Positions 26,709-34,824 of a stretch of 64,000 bases of DNA are shown one piece after another (position 1 is the stretch's first letter; each line of letters starts with the position of its first letter). The notes under the pieces were generated by a model. It had not been told where the DNA came from and made no database searches. It worked only from the letters and a program-made list of their open reading frames with translations. The position numbers and the translations under genes were made by a program. This stretch comes from Gammaproteobacteria bacterium. Lineage in GTDB: Bacteria > Pseudomonadota > Gammaproteobacteria > Burkholderiales > Burkholderiaceae_B. The stretch is from assembly GCA_018815245.1 (NCBI GenBank), contig JAHIXK010000015.1:28800-92799 (forward strand). Direction: 5' to 3'.

Positions 26709-27733
26709 GACAGGCCTGTCAGGTTGCTGTAAAGCGGAGCCAAGGTAAATTGGTATGCCATGGCAAGCGCAAGTGCTGAAATGCTTAAAGCCAGTGGTGG
26801 CAGAATGTTTTGCAGGCGTTGTTGCGCGGTTCTTGCATGCATTTCATACACCTTTGAGGCCAGTAAAAAGCAGTGGGCCAGGTTGCCTGTTTGTTCGGCC
26901 AGTTGGCATTGTCGAATCAGGAATTGTGGCGCCTGGGCGTGTTGCATGGCCTGCACCAAGCTCATGCCCTGTTTCAGGTTTTTCTGAATGTGCGCTACCA
27001 GCAGGTTCAAGGTGTTTTGCATGCCGTGGTTCGGGTTAAGGCGACCTGGCAGCCTGCCCAACGGCATGGCGCGGTAACGCAGGCAGTGCATCAGGTCAAT
27101 GCCCGCATTCAGTTCACACGCTATGACATGGTAAAAGTTGGATGCAAGCCAGGCCTTGTTGGGCAATAGAAACCGGGTGTGCAAGCCTGTTTTCTGTTTT
27201 CTGGAAAGGCGTATAAAAAGCAGTAAAAAAAATGCAATGCCGCCGCTAACAAGTAGCAGCTCCGCCATGCCAAACGTGGATTGGGTGTGGCCCACGTGCG
27301 GGCTGCTGACATGGTGCAGAAACACCCAGCAGCAAATGGCCATTGTCAACACCACGCCGGGGTAGATCAAACTTCTCGCCAGTGTTTGCGTGGCTGTACT
27401 GGTGGTGTGCCAGCGTTGTAGCTGTTCCTGCAAAGCAGTGCCCAGATCGCCGTTGGCCTGTGCGCACAGCAAAGCCACTTCCAGCGGCATTGGCAGGGTG
27501 CCACAGCTTGCCCGGAATGCGGTTTGCAGGTTTTGCCCGGCTTGAATAAAAACAGCCGTGCGTTGCAGTTTTTCATGCAGCAGTTTGCCTTGCCTGTTGC
27601 TGCATTGTAGTTCGCTGCTAAGAACAAGGGCATCAAGTACTGACATGCCGGATTGCAGCAATTCTGCCCACTGGCCCATCCATTCACGCCAGCTTGCTGC
27701 GCGTATTGTTTTCCTGAACAAGTTTGTTTTCAT
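26705..27733 (-). CDS. GspF/PilC-family inner-membrane platform protein
   Basis: A 342-aa polytopic protein with two repeated helical domains, each with the family pattern: LLQSGMSVLDAL...LQTAFRASCG (about 25-90) and LNAGIDLMHCL...LKQGMSLVQAMQ (about 205-290). Membrane segments lie near 145-165, 180-200 and the C terminus. It forms the platform under the pilus, driven by the ATPase. The ATG overlaps the ATPase stop (ATGA), and the stop overlaps the next ATG. Confidence 0.88.
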   Translation of the reverse strand: MKTNLFRKTIRAASWREWMGQWAELLQSGMSVLDALVLSSELQCSNRQGKLLHEKLQRTAVFIQAGQNLQTAFRASCGTLPMPLEVALLCAQANGDLGTALQEQLQRWHTTSTATQTLARSLIYPGVVLTMAICCWVFLHHVSSPHVGHTQSTFGMAELLLVSGGIAFFLLLFIRLSRKQKTGLHTRFLLPNKAWLASNFYHVIACELNAGIDLMHCLRYRAMPLGRLPGRLNPNHGMQNTLNLLVAHIQKNLKQGMSLVQAMQHAQAPQFLIRQCQLAEQTGNLAHCFLLASKVYEMHARTAQQRLQNILPPLALSISALALAMAYQFTLAPLYSNLTGLS

Positions 27734-28707
27734 GGAAAAGGTACATACGAGAGCGCTGTACAAAGGCGCATCAGTTGTTCGGTGCCTGTGCAATTCAATA
27801 CCAATTGCCGTTCCATGTTTTTCAAATTCATAACCTCAGCGAACAATTGTCGTGACTCGCAATTGGGTGCCGCTTTCAGGCGAAGTGTCACAATTCCATT
27901 CAAACAATTCAGCAGGCTGCCAAGGCGTACATTCAATTCGGTTAATCGGCACAATGCACCCAGACAATCGGGTGCATGAATGGAGGCAAAAACCCGGTGC
28001 CCGGTCAATGCGGCATTCAAGGTGAGTTCGGCTGTTTCTTCGTCGCGTATTTCGCCGACCAGAATGGTGTCGGGGTCTTGCCGCATCAGTGACCGCAGAC
28101 CGGAGGCAAAATTTAGATGCGGCAGTCGGGACAAGTCAGTTTGCATGGCATTGCTGTTCACAATTTCTACAGGGTCTTCCAGCGTGGCAATTCGCCCGGC
28201 TTGTTTTCCCAATGTATTCAGCATTGCGTGAAGGGTTGTTGTCTTGCCGCTGCCTGTTGCACCAGCCACCAATGTCAAGCCGTTTTCGTGTTGCAGCAGT
28301 TGTTCCATGTGGTGTTGAGCAAGGGTGCACAAACCCAGGTCATCAAGGTGTTTTTTCTCGCTCGTGTTCAATAGCCGAATGACCAGGTTTTCACCGTGCA
28401 GTGTAGGGTGGGTGGCCAAGCGCAGTTCAATATTCTTTTTGCAAAGGCGTGCGTCTTGGGGGCGCCTTGTTTCGGCAATGTTCATTTTTCCTTCGGCTTT
28501 GAATGCCTGAATCAATGAGCGGCCTGTTTCGTGCTGCACTTCAATTGCGTGGCTCAGTGCGCCATGAATACGCAGTTGAACCCTATAGCTGGATGCGGTG
28601 GGTGTAATGTGTATGTCAGATGCATGCAATTCAACCGCGTGGTTGATTGCGGAGTCTGTGGTGCGCAAAAAGTGCACTGCCGGTGCTGGGCTGCCAGGTT
28701 GATTCAT
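27730..28707 (-). CDS. Short GspE/PilB-family secretion/assembly ATPase
   Basis: A 325-aa hexameric ATPase. It keeps the N2-like segment VELHASDIHI, Walker A GATGSGKTTT (about 149-158), the Asp-box/Walker B region VGEIRDEETAEL and a His-box SIHAPDC. The N1 domain and the usual tetracysteine zinc insert of PilB/GspE are absent, so it is close to PilT size. No PilT-type AIRNLIRE motif is seen. As the only ATPase in the operon it is presumably the assembly motor. The ATG overlaps the secretin stop. Confidence 0.88.
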   Translation of the reverse strand: MNQPGSPAPAVHFLRTTDSAINHAVELHASDIHITPTASSYRVQLRIHGALSHAIEVQHETGRSLIQAFKAEGKMNIAETRRPQDARLCKKNIELRLATHPTLHGENLVIRLLNTSEKKHLDDLGLCTLAQHHMEQLLQHENGLTLVAGATGSGKTTTLHAMLNTLGKQAGRIATLEDPVEIVNSNAMQTDLSRLPHLNFASGLRSLMRQDPDTILVGEIRDEETAELTLNAALTGHRVFASIHAPDCLGALCRLTELNVRLGSLLNCLNGIVTLRLKAAPNCESRQLFAEVMNLKNMERQLVLNCTGTEQLMRLCTALSYVPFP

Positions 28708-30695
28708 GGGTGCCGTGCTTGAATCAGTGCGCGCACTGTGATGAACGGTAACGTGCAATCCAGTTTTTCGCACATCGCTTCTGCAACAGTCAGTTGCACG
28801 AGTGCTTGTTCGACATTGCCCTGTCGGGCTTCTAGCAGGGCCATGTTATAAAAAGGTTCCGGGGCATTGGGGAATCGCTGGGTCAGCAGTTCAAGCAGGG
28901 ATTGCAGCTCCCGGTGTTGTTCAGACTGATACAGCCCAAAACCCGTTGCCAGTGCGTCAGCCAGCTGATGTTTTTTCTTGTCGCTTGATGGGTTGTGGGG
29001 CAATGCGGTGTGATGTTGCTGGTTCGATGCGCTATCAAGCACAGTGGCTTTCAACAGCACCACCAGTTCAATGTGGTTTTCACTGCGCGTTGCACTTTGG
29101 GCAATTGGGTTCAGTGCTTCCGGTGCACCGGGAATTCCTCGGTCAAGGGTCGCATTTTCTTTTTGCCGCAAGCCGCCGAGCAATGCCATTTCCCCGCTTT
29201 TCAAACGCAAGATCGATTCCAGTTCCCGGGTTTGAACCTCCGGCACCCGGCTGACAATGTTGAGTTGTTGAAGCGCGGGGTTGGGGTCTTGAACAAAGCC
29301 AACGATTCTGCTGAGTGTTGGGCGTACACGCAGTTGTATCGCGTTGTTGTCTGCAATTTGCGGTGTCACCGTCATCAAAAATCCCACGGGTACTGTTTGC
29401 ACCTGCGTGGTGAATGTTGAAAATGCCGGGCTGTTTTGCGTGGGTGCACTGGTTTGCACATCGGTAGTGAAGTAAACCCGGTTGTCGATCACCTTCAGCA
29501 CGGCGGCCTGCTGGTTCATGGTCACAACCCTGGGTGATGACAACACCGAGGTTCGCCCAAACTCCTCAAGCAGACGCAACACCACATTCGCATCGGTGTT
29601 GGCAGTGTTTCGCAATGCGCTGAACGTGATGGCTGGGTTCACTACGTTCAAACCCTGCACGGCCAGACCCGCGGTGATGCCGTTTTGGCGAAGTACGTTC
29701 CAGTCAATGCCGCGTTCGTAGCGGTCGTTCAGGGAAATTTCAGTAATAACAGCTTCAATCACGATTTGTTTGTCGACGCGGCGCTGAACCTGTTCAAGCC
29801 ATTGAAGTACCCTGCGGTGCTGGCTGGGTTTGGCAATCACTGACACCGTGCCGGATTCCGGATTGGCAATCACCCGGCCCGATTGTGTTTCCTTTCGAGT
29901 GGTGGTGATGTCTCGCCGCTCGGTCGACACTTGCGTGGCGCTTCTCAAGTTGGGTTGTGCCCGCCTTGTTTGTGGTGCGCGCGTGTTGGTGTAAGCCCTG
30001 TCTTCGTCTTCGTCGACCAGGCGTTCACGTGTGGACAGCTCCACAGGTTTGATCTGTGTTTGAATAATTTGGTCGATCTGCGTGGCAATGTGTCGCCACA
30101 GGTCATGCTGTTGCGAATTGTTCAGCAGCAATTCCGAGCGGTTGCCCGTGTCTCGCCGGTCGGGCAGCTCGCGTGAGTTGCCCGCGATTGCCGAGCTAAG
30201 GCTTGAGGAGTCGTTCATTTGTCTGGCAATAGACAAATAATCCAGTGTGTACACACGCAGTTGGTCTGCTTCGCAACGCAGGGTCAATTGTTCGCCCTCA
30301 ATCACCACGCTGGCACCCGATTGTGCCTCCATGCTTTCGACCACCTGTTGCAAGGGCATGTTGCGCCCCACCAGGCTGACACGCGCCTCTCCACACGTGT
30401 CCATGTCATAGCCCAAGTTCAATTCGGTGGAAATCAATTCGAGAACATGGCTGGCTGGTATGTTTTCCAGCCGGAAGGTGAAAGTTGCCGGATGTTCGGC
30501 CCAGGCGTTTGAGGTGTGCAGAATTTTGTCCGCCCAAAACTGGGCGTTTAAATGAAGGCCGGGATGTGGGTCAGGCTGACTCAATGCCCGAGAAAGCGTT
30601 TCGGGTGGCGTGGCGCATCCAGCCAGCATCATGCCGGGTAGTGATATGCAAGCCGTGGCGGTGCAGTGAAGCAGAAATTTGCGCAAGTTGACCAC
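28704..30695 (-). CDS. MshL/PilQ-type secretin lipoprotein with C-terminal TPR extension
   Basis: Outer-membrane gate of the pilus machine. From a GTG at 30695 the protein is 663 aa with a signal peptide and lipobox (MMLAGC). It then has an N-terminal STN-like domain (FRLENIPASHVLELI...LGYDMD), a MshL-like VYTLDYLSIARQ segment, and the secretin core with VLSSPRVVTMNQQAA and LRLKSGEMALLGGL. About 95 further residues form a TPR-like tail (PNAPEPFYNMALLEARQG). Longer starts (30785, 30791) would bury the signal peptide. No good ribosome site is visible at the GTG. Confidence 0.85.
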   Translation of the reverse strand: MVNLRKFLLHCTATACISLPGMMLAGCATPPETLSRALSQPDPHPGLHLNAQFWADKILHTSNAWAEHPATFTFRLENIPASHVLELISTELNLGYDMDTCGEARVSLVGRNMPLQQVVESMEAQSGASVVIEGEQLTLRCEADQLRVYTLDYLSIARQMNDSSSLSSAIAGNSRELPDRRDTGNRSELLLNNSQQHDLWRHIATQIDQIIQTQIKPVELSTRERLVDEDEDRAYTNTRAPQTRRAQPNLRSATQVSTERRDITTTRKETQSGRVIANPESGTVSVIAKPSQHRRVLQWLEQVQRRVDKQIVIEAVITEISLNDRYERGIDWNVLRQNGITAGLAVQGLNVVNPAITFSALRNTANTDANVVLRLLEEFGRTSVLSSPRVVTMNQQAAVLKVIDNRVYFTTDVQTSAPTQNSPAFSTFTTQVQTVPVGFLMTVTPQIADNNAIQLRVRPTLSRIVGFVQDPNPALQQLNIVSRVPEVQTRELESILRLKSGEMALLGGLRQKENATLDRGIPGAPEALNPIAQSATRSENHIELVVLLKATVLDSASNQQHHTALPHNPSSDKKKHQLADALATGFGLYQSEQHRELQSLLELLTQRFPNAPEPFYNMALLEARQGNVEQALVQLTVAEAMCEKLDCTLPFITVRALIQARHP

Positions 30696-30778
30696 GGCAT
30701 CGTTGTGGGTTGTTATGGAGGCCCGAATACTACTTCGATGAAACCAATGCCACGCTTCATGGTCATCCCATGCGGGTG

Positions 30779-30805
30779 AGCCCATCACCAATTGTATGGT
30801 GGGCT
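30779..30805. other. Stem-loop between the secretin and mlaF genes
   Basis: AGCCCATCA pairs with TGGTGGGCT (one G-T wobble) around a nine-base loop, in the roughly 200-base gap between the divergent secretin operon and mlaF. There is no T-run, so it is not an obvious terminator. It may be an operator or chance. I see no other certain element in this gap. Confidence 0.4.
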
Positions 30806-30893
30806 TGTGCTTAATACCAACGCTTTCACAAATCCTGCCTGACCTTCAGGGTACAATAAAGGTCAATTTGAATCCGCTTCCAGAGGAGCCCCC

Positions 30894-31682
30894 ATGGGCT
30901 TTGTTGCTCAATTAAAAAACGTGGATTTTGGCTACAACGATCGCCTGATTCTGGAAAACATCTCCCTGGACATTCCCAAGGGCAAGGTGGTTTCTGTAAT
31001 GGGTGGTTCCGGGTCGGGGAAAACGACACTGTTGCGCCTGATGTGCGGCCAGTACAGCGTCAACAAAGGCGATGTCGAGGTACTGGGTCAAAATGTGGTC
31101 ACTGCAAGCACCCAGCAGTTGTATGGTTTTCGCAAGCGAATCGGCGTGCTTTTTCAGTTTGGTGCGCTGTTTACCGATTTGTCCGTGTTTGACAACGTGG
31201 CTTTTCCTTTGCGTGAACACACCAACCTGCCGGAATCCGCCATCCGCGATTTGGTGCTGTTGAAGCTGCATGCCGTGGGTTTGCGGGGTGCAAGTCATTT
31301 GTTTCCGTCTGAAATTTCTGGCGGCATGAGCCGTCGTGTGGCTTTGGCGCGTGCCATTGCCCTTGACCCGGAACTGATTTTCTACGATGAGCCTTTCGCC
31401 GGCCTTGACCCGATTTCCCTGGGAATTGCTGCCAACCTGATTCGCACACTGAATGACGCATTGGGTGCCACGTCGGTGGTGGTCACCCACGACATTCACG
31501 AGTCTTTCGCAATCAGTGACCATGTCATTGTGATTGCCAATGGCAAAGTGCTGGCCCAAGGCACTCCCGCCGAAGTCGAGGCCAATCAAGACCCGTATGT
31601 GCAACAGTTCATCAAGGGTTTGCCGGAAGGGCCTGTGAAATTTCACTACCCGGCCACCGATTTGCAGGAGGACTTTGCATGA
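30894..31682 (+). CDS. mlaF: Phospholipid-trafficking ABC transporter ATPase MlaF
   Basis: ATPase of the MlaFEDB complex, which moves phospholipids between inner membrane and MlaC to keep outer-membrane asymmetry. The 262-aa protein has Walker A GGSGSGKTTLL, signature ISGGMSRRVALARAI, Walker B LIFYDEP with FAGLDPIS, and a C-terminal VQQFIKG tail as in MlaF. AGAGGAG precedes the ATG. Its stop overlaps mlaE by four bases. Confidence 0.95.
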   Translation: MGFVAQLKNVDFGYNDRLILENISLDIPKGKVVSVMGGSGSGKTTLLRLMCGQYSVNKGDVEVLGQNVVTASTQQLYGFRKRIGVLFQFGALFTDLSVFDNVAFPLREHTNLPESAIRDLVLLKLHAVGLRGASHLFPSEISGGMSRRVALARAIALDPELIFYDEPFAGLDPISLGIAANLIRTLNDALGATSVVVTHDIHESFAISDHVIVIANGKVLAQGTPAEVEANQDPYVQQFIKGLPEGPVKFHYPATDLQEDFA

Positions 31683-32464
31683 ATCCTGCCATCCTGATTT
31701 CCCGCCTGGGTGCGGGGGTAGTTGACGCAGTTTCGGGTCTGGGGGTGTTTGCCCGTTTTGTGCTCGCCTTGTTTACGTTGCTGCCCAGGGTTTTGATGCG
31801 CCCCCGTTTGATCATTGATCAAATTCACTTCATCGGCAATTATTCGCTGGTGATCATCGTGGTGTCTGGCCTGTTCGTGGGTTTCGTGCTGGGTTTGCAG
31901 GGTTATTACACCCTGAACCGGTATGGTGCCGAGCAAGCCTTGGGTTTGCTGGTGGCTTTGTCGCTGGTGCGTGAACTGGGGCCTGTGGTTTCTGCGCTGT
32001 TGTTTGCGGGCCGCGCGGGTACTTCCTTAACCGCCGAGATTGGTTTGATGAAGGCCGGTGAGCAGCTAACAGCCATGGAAATGATGGCTGTGGACCCGAA
32101 GGCGCGTATTGTTTCCCCGCGTTGGGTTGCGGGGCTGGTGTCAATGCCCTTGCTGGCGGGTTTGTTCAGTGCTGTGGGTATTTTTGGTGGTTATGTGGTG
32201 GGTGTATTGTTGATCGGCGTGGACGCCGGTGCATTCTGGTCGCAAATGCAGGCTGGGGTGGATGTGCGTGACGACATTCTCAATGGCGTGATTAAAAGTG
32301 TGGTGTTTGGTCTCGCTGTCAGTTCGATCGCGCTGTTTCAGGGCTACGCCTGCCAGCCGACGCCGGAAGGCGTGTCCAGGGCCACCACGCGGACTGTGGT
32401 CATTTCATCGCTCACAATTTTGGGCCTCGATTTTGTGCTTACAGCACTCATGTTCAGTATTTAA
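31679..32464 (+). CDS. mlaE: Phospholipid-trafficking ABC permease MlaE
   Basis: A 261-aa permease with five to six membrane segments and the MlaE-family signature ALLFAGRAGTSLTAEIGLMKAGEQLTAMEMM in the middle. It pairs with MlaF and holds the MlaD hexamer. The start overlaps mlaF; mlaD follows after 12 bases. Confidence 0.95.
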   Translation: MNPAILISRLGAGVVDAVSGLGVFARFVLALFTLLPRVLMRPRLIIDQIHFIGNYSLVIIVVSGLFVGFVLGLQGYYTLNRYGAEQALGLLVALSLVRELGPVVSALLFAGRAGTSLTAEIGLMKAGEQLTAMEMMAVDPKARIVSPRWVAGLVSMPLLAGLFSAVGIFGGYVVGVLLIGVDAGAFWSQMQAGVDVRDDILNGVIKSVVFGLAVSSIALFQGYACQPTPEGVSRATTRTVVISSLTILGLDFVLTALMFSI

Positions 32465-32476
32465 CGGGTAAATGGT

Positions 32477-32950
32477 ATGAAAAAAAGCACAGTAGTGGAT
32501 TTTTGGGTGGGGTTGTTCGTACTGATAGGCGCATTGGCCTTGGTGTTTCTGGCCTTGAAGGCTGGCAACCTGAGTTCCTTCACCACGGGTGCCCAGTACC
32601 GCGTCACAGCCGAATTCGACAACATTGGCGGCTTGAAGCCGCGTGCCCCGGTAAAAAGCGCCGGTGTAACAGTAGGGCGTGTGGGCAATATCAACCTGGA
32701 TCCGGTAACCTTCCGGGCAGTCGTGGCGCTTGATTTGGAGGAGGGTTTCGAGTTTCCGAAGGACTCTTCAGCTAGAATCCTGACTTCCGGGCTGTTGGGC
32801 GAACAATACGTGGGTATCGAGGTCGGTGGCGATCTGGAAAATATTGAGGGCGGCGGGAAGTTTGCGAGAACCCAGTCGGCCGTGGTTCTGGAAAATTTGA
32901 TCAGCCAGTTCTTGTTCAGCAAAGCGTCTGAAGGCAAGTCCGAAAAGTGA
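32477..32950 (+). CDS. mlaD: MCE-domain substrate-binding protein MlaD
   Basis: A 157-aa protein anchored by one N-terminal membrane segment (about 8-28) with a single periplasmic MCE domain: YRVTAEFDNIGGLKPRAPVKSAGVTVGRV is typical. It forms the hexameric ring that binds phospholipid on MlaE. Size is slightly short but normal for betaproteobacteria. Confidence 0.94.
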   Translation: MKKSTVVDFWVGLFVLIGALALVFLALKAGNLSSFTTGAQYRVTAEFDNIGGLKPRAPVKSAGVTVGRVGNINLDPVTFRAVVALDLEEGFEFPKDSSARILTSGLLGEQYVGIEVGGDLENIEGGGKFARTQSAVVLENLISQFLFSKASEGKSEK

Positions 32951-32965
32951 TGAAGGGGAATTGAA

Positions 32966-33841
32966 GTGGTAACGTCCATTCGAAATTTGTGTTTGCTGCT
33001 CGGCGTGGTGAGTTTGACCTCCGCCTGTACGGCCATGCGTGCCCCTTCCGATTCGGATCCCCTTGAAGGGCTGAACCGAACGGTAGACGGATTTAACCAG
33101 GTTGTTGACAAGGCCGTGGTCAAGCCTTTGGCTCAAGGTTACGACAAGGTTACTCCGCCGGAAATCAAAACCGTGATTGGTAACTTTTTCTCCAATCTCG
33201 ACGATGTCAGCGTGGCGTTCAACAATCTGTTGCAGGGTAAACCGAAAGCTGCAGGCAGCGACATTACCCGTTTTGCATTGAACACCACCATCGGTATCGT
33301 GGGCATTGCTGATGTTGCCACGGAACTGGGATTCCAGAAACACGATGAAGACTTCGGTCAAACGCTGGGCGTTTGGGGGGTGGGTTCTGGCCCGTATCTG
33401 GTTCTCCCTTTGCTGGGGCCCAGCACCTTGCGTGACGCACCCGGCCGTTTCGTCGATGCGCCATTGGACCCCCTGTACCACTACGACGATGTGCGGGTTC
33501 GCAACAGCCTGTTTGTGGTACATGCGGTCAACACACGGGCCCGTTTGTTGCCTGCCACCGATTTGGTGGAACGGGTTGCGCTGGATCAATATGCCTTTGT
33601 GCGTGACGCGTATTTGAGGCGCCGGGCCAGCCTGATACGTGATGGTGCGCCTGACCCCGCTGAGCGGGTATATGAAGATTTCGACGATGAACCCAGCAGC
33701 AGCGTGGCACCGCAGGCGTTTCCGCCTTTCAGGGCAGCCCTGGTTCAGCCAGAGCCCGTGGATCAGCAGGCGGACGCGGTCATTCCTGCAGATTTGCAAC
33801 AAAGTGAACGAGCACGGTCTGGCTTGGGCTTGCTGAACTGA
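32966..33841 (+). CDS. mlaA: Outer-membrane asymmetry lipoprotein MlaA (VacJ)
   Basis: Removes misplaced phospholipids from the outer leaflet of the outer membrane. The 291-aa protein starts at a GTG with GGGGAATTG upstream, has a signal and lipobox (LTSAC), and the family segments DPLEGLNRTVDGFNQ and GVGSGPYLVLPLLGPSTLRD. About 60 C-terminal residues rich in Pro, Ala and Gln are extra. In E. coli mlaA lies elsewhere; here it is inside the mla operon between mlaD and mlaC. Confidence 0.93.
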   Translation: MVTSIRNLCLLLGVVSLTSACTAMRAPSDSDPLEGLNRTVDGFNQVVDKAVVKPLAQGYDKVTPPEIKTVIGNFFSNLDDVSVAFNNLLQGKPKAAGSDITRFALNTTIGIVGIADVATELGFQKHDEDFGQTLGVWGVGSGPYLVLPLLGPSTLRDAPGRFVDAPLDPLYHYDDVRVRNSLFVVHAVNTRARLLPATDLVERVALDQYAFVRDAYLRRRASLIRDGAPDPAERVYEDFDDEPSSSVAPQAFPPFRAALVQPEPVDQQADAVIPADLQQSERARSGLGLLN

Positions 33842-33914
33842 TTCGCGTGTCTGTGGTCAACCACAGGGAATGCGTTGCGTTTTTAGCTAACCAATTATAG
33901 TTTTTGGAAAAATC

Positions 33915-34538
33915 ATGAATATTGCTGTGAATAAATTGTTTCAATGGATTGGTGTCGCCGTACTTGGCATGGGCGTGCTTGTGCAGCCCGTTTTGGCCCA
34001 AGACGTGCCTGCCAACGAGTTCGTCGAAAAGTTCAGCAATGAAGTGCTGGCAGAAATCAAGGCCAGAAAACAGGAATTGGTGTCTGACCCCAGGAAACTG
34101 GACGCGTTGATCGACGAGAAAGTAATGCCCAACGTGAACTTCCGCAAAATGACCCAGTTGGTGGTGGGTCGCCCATGGCGTGAAGCAACGCCCGAGCAGC
34201 GTGAGGAAATCACCAAAGAATTCCGCACCCTGCTGGTGAAAACCTATTCGGGTGCTTTGTCGCAGGTGGGTGACCAAACCCTGCAAGTGGATCGTTTGCG
34301 CGCCCGCCCCGAAGACAAGGATGTGGTTGTGAACAGCCGGGTGCTGCAGAAAGGTGCCCCGCCCGTTGATTTAGCGTATCGCGTTGAGAAAAAAGACGGC
34401 AAGTGGCAAATTTATGATCTGAGCGTGTTGGGTCTGTGGCTGGTGGATTCCTACAAAGCCCAGTTTGGTCCAGTGCTGGCCAATTCTGGTGTGAATGGTT
34501 TGATTCAAACCCTCAAAAGCCTGAACGCCAAGGGTTGA
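33915..34538 (+). CDS. mlaC: Periplasmic phospholipid carrier MlaC
   Basis: A 207-aa soluble periplasmic protein that carries phospholipid between MlaA and MlaD. It has a signal peptide (to about residue 26, VLAQDVPA), then VMPNVNFRKMTQLVVGRPWREATPEQREEI, which is typical of the Tol-Ttg2/MlaC family. The C terminus has KWQIYDLSVLGLWLVDSYKAQF. It follows mlaA after a 73-base gap and is two bases from mlaB. Confidence 0.94.
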   Translation: MNIAVNKLFQWIGVAVLGMGVLVQPVLAQDVPANEFVEKFSNEVLAEIKARKQELVSDPRKLDALIDEKVMPNVNFRKMTQLVVGRPWREATPEQREEITKEFRTLLVKTYSGALSQVGDQTLQVDRLRARPEDKDVVVNSRVLQKGAPPVDLAYRVEKKDGKWQIYDLSVLGLWLVDSYKAQFGPVLANSGVNGLIQTLKSLNAKG

Positions 34539-34539
34539 T

Positions 34540-34791
34540 ATGAAAATTGGAGTCGATCAAATAACGGTTCGCAATGGCGAGCAACTGATTGCAGCGGTCA
34601 CCAAAGCATTTTCCCAGGGTGACCATGTGATCGACTTCACTGGCGTGAAGGTGATTGACTCCACAGCCTTGGCGGTTATCCTTGCGGCCAAGCGCGTGCT
34701 TAAATCAGACAAAACCCTCGAACTGCAACATCGTCCCGCGCAGCTGGACAGTTTGATTGCCGCCTACGGAGTACAATCTCTGTTCTCTTAA
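34540..34791 (+). CDS. mlaB: STAS-domain protein MlaB
   Basis: An 83-aa STAS domain that binds MlaF and stabilises the transporter. It shows the hallmark VIDFTGVKVIDSTALAVILAAKR, with the Ser/Thr position conserved. It starts one base after the mlaC stop. A GC-rich stem-loop (34799-34817) without a T-run follows it, ahead of the next ABC gene. Confidence 0.9.
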   Translation: MKIGVDQITVRNGEQLIAAVTKAFSQGDHVIDFTGVKVIDSTALAVILAAKRVLKSDKTLELQHRPAQLDSLIAAYGVQSLFS

Positions 34792-34798
34792 AACCCAA

Positions 34799-34817
34799 CG
34801 CGCCACCCTTGGGCGCG
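34799..34817 (+). other. GC-rich stem-loop between mlaB and the ABC exporter
   Basis: CGCGCC pairs with GGCGCG around a seven-base loop, between the mlaB stop and the next ATG at 34825. There is no T-run, so a transcript-stability or weak attenuating role is more likely than full termination. Confidence 0.45.
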
Positions 34818-34824
34818 CGAAGTC

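Noticed and set aside
30696..30791. Longer secretin start at 30785 or 30791
   Set aside because: Would place about 30 residues before the signal peptide and lipobox, which must be N-terminal; kept only as an alternative.
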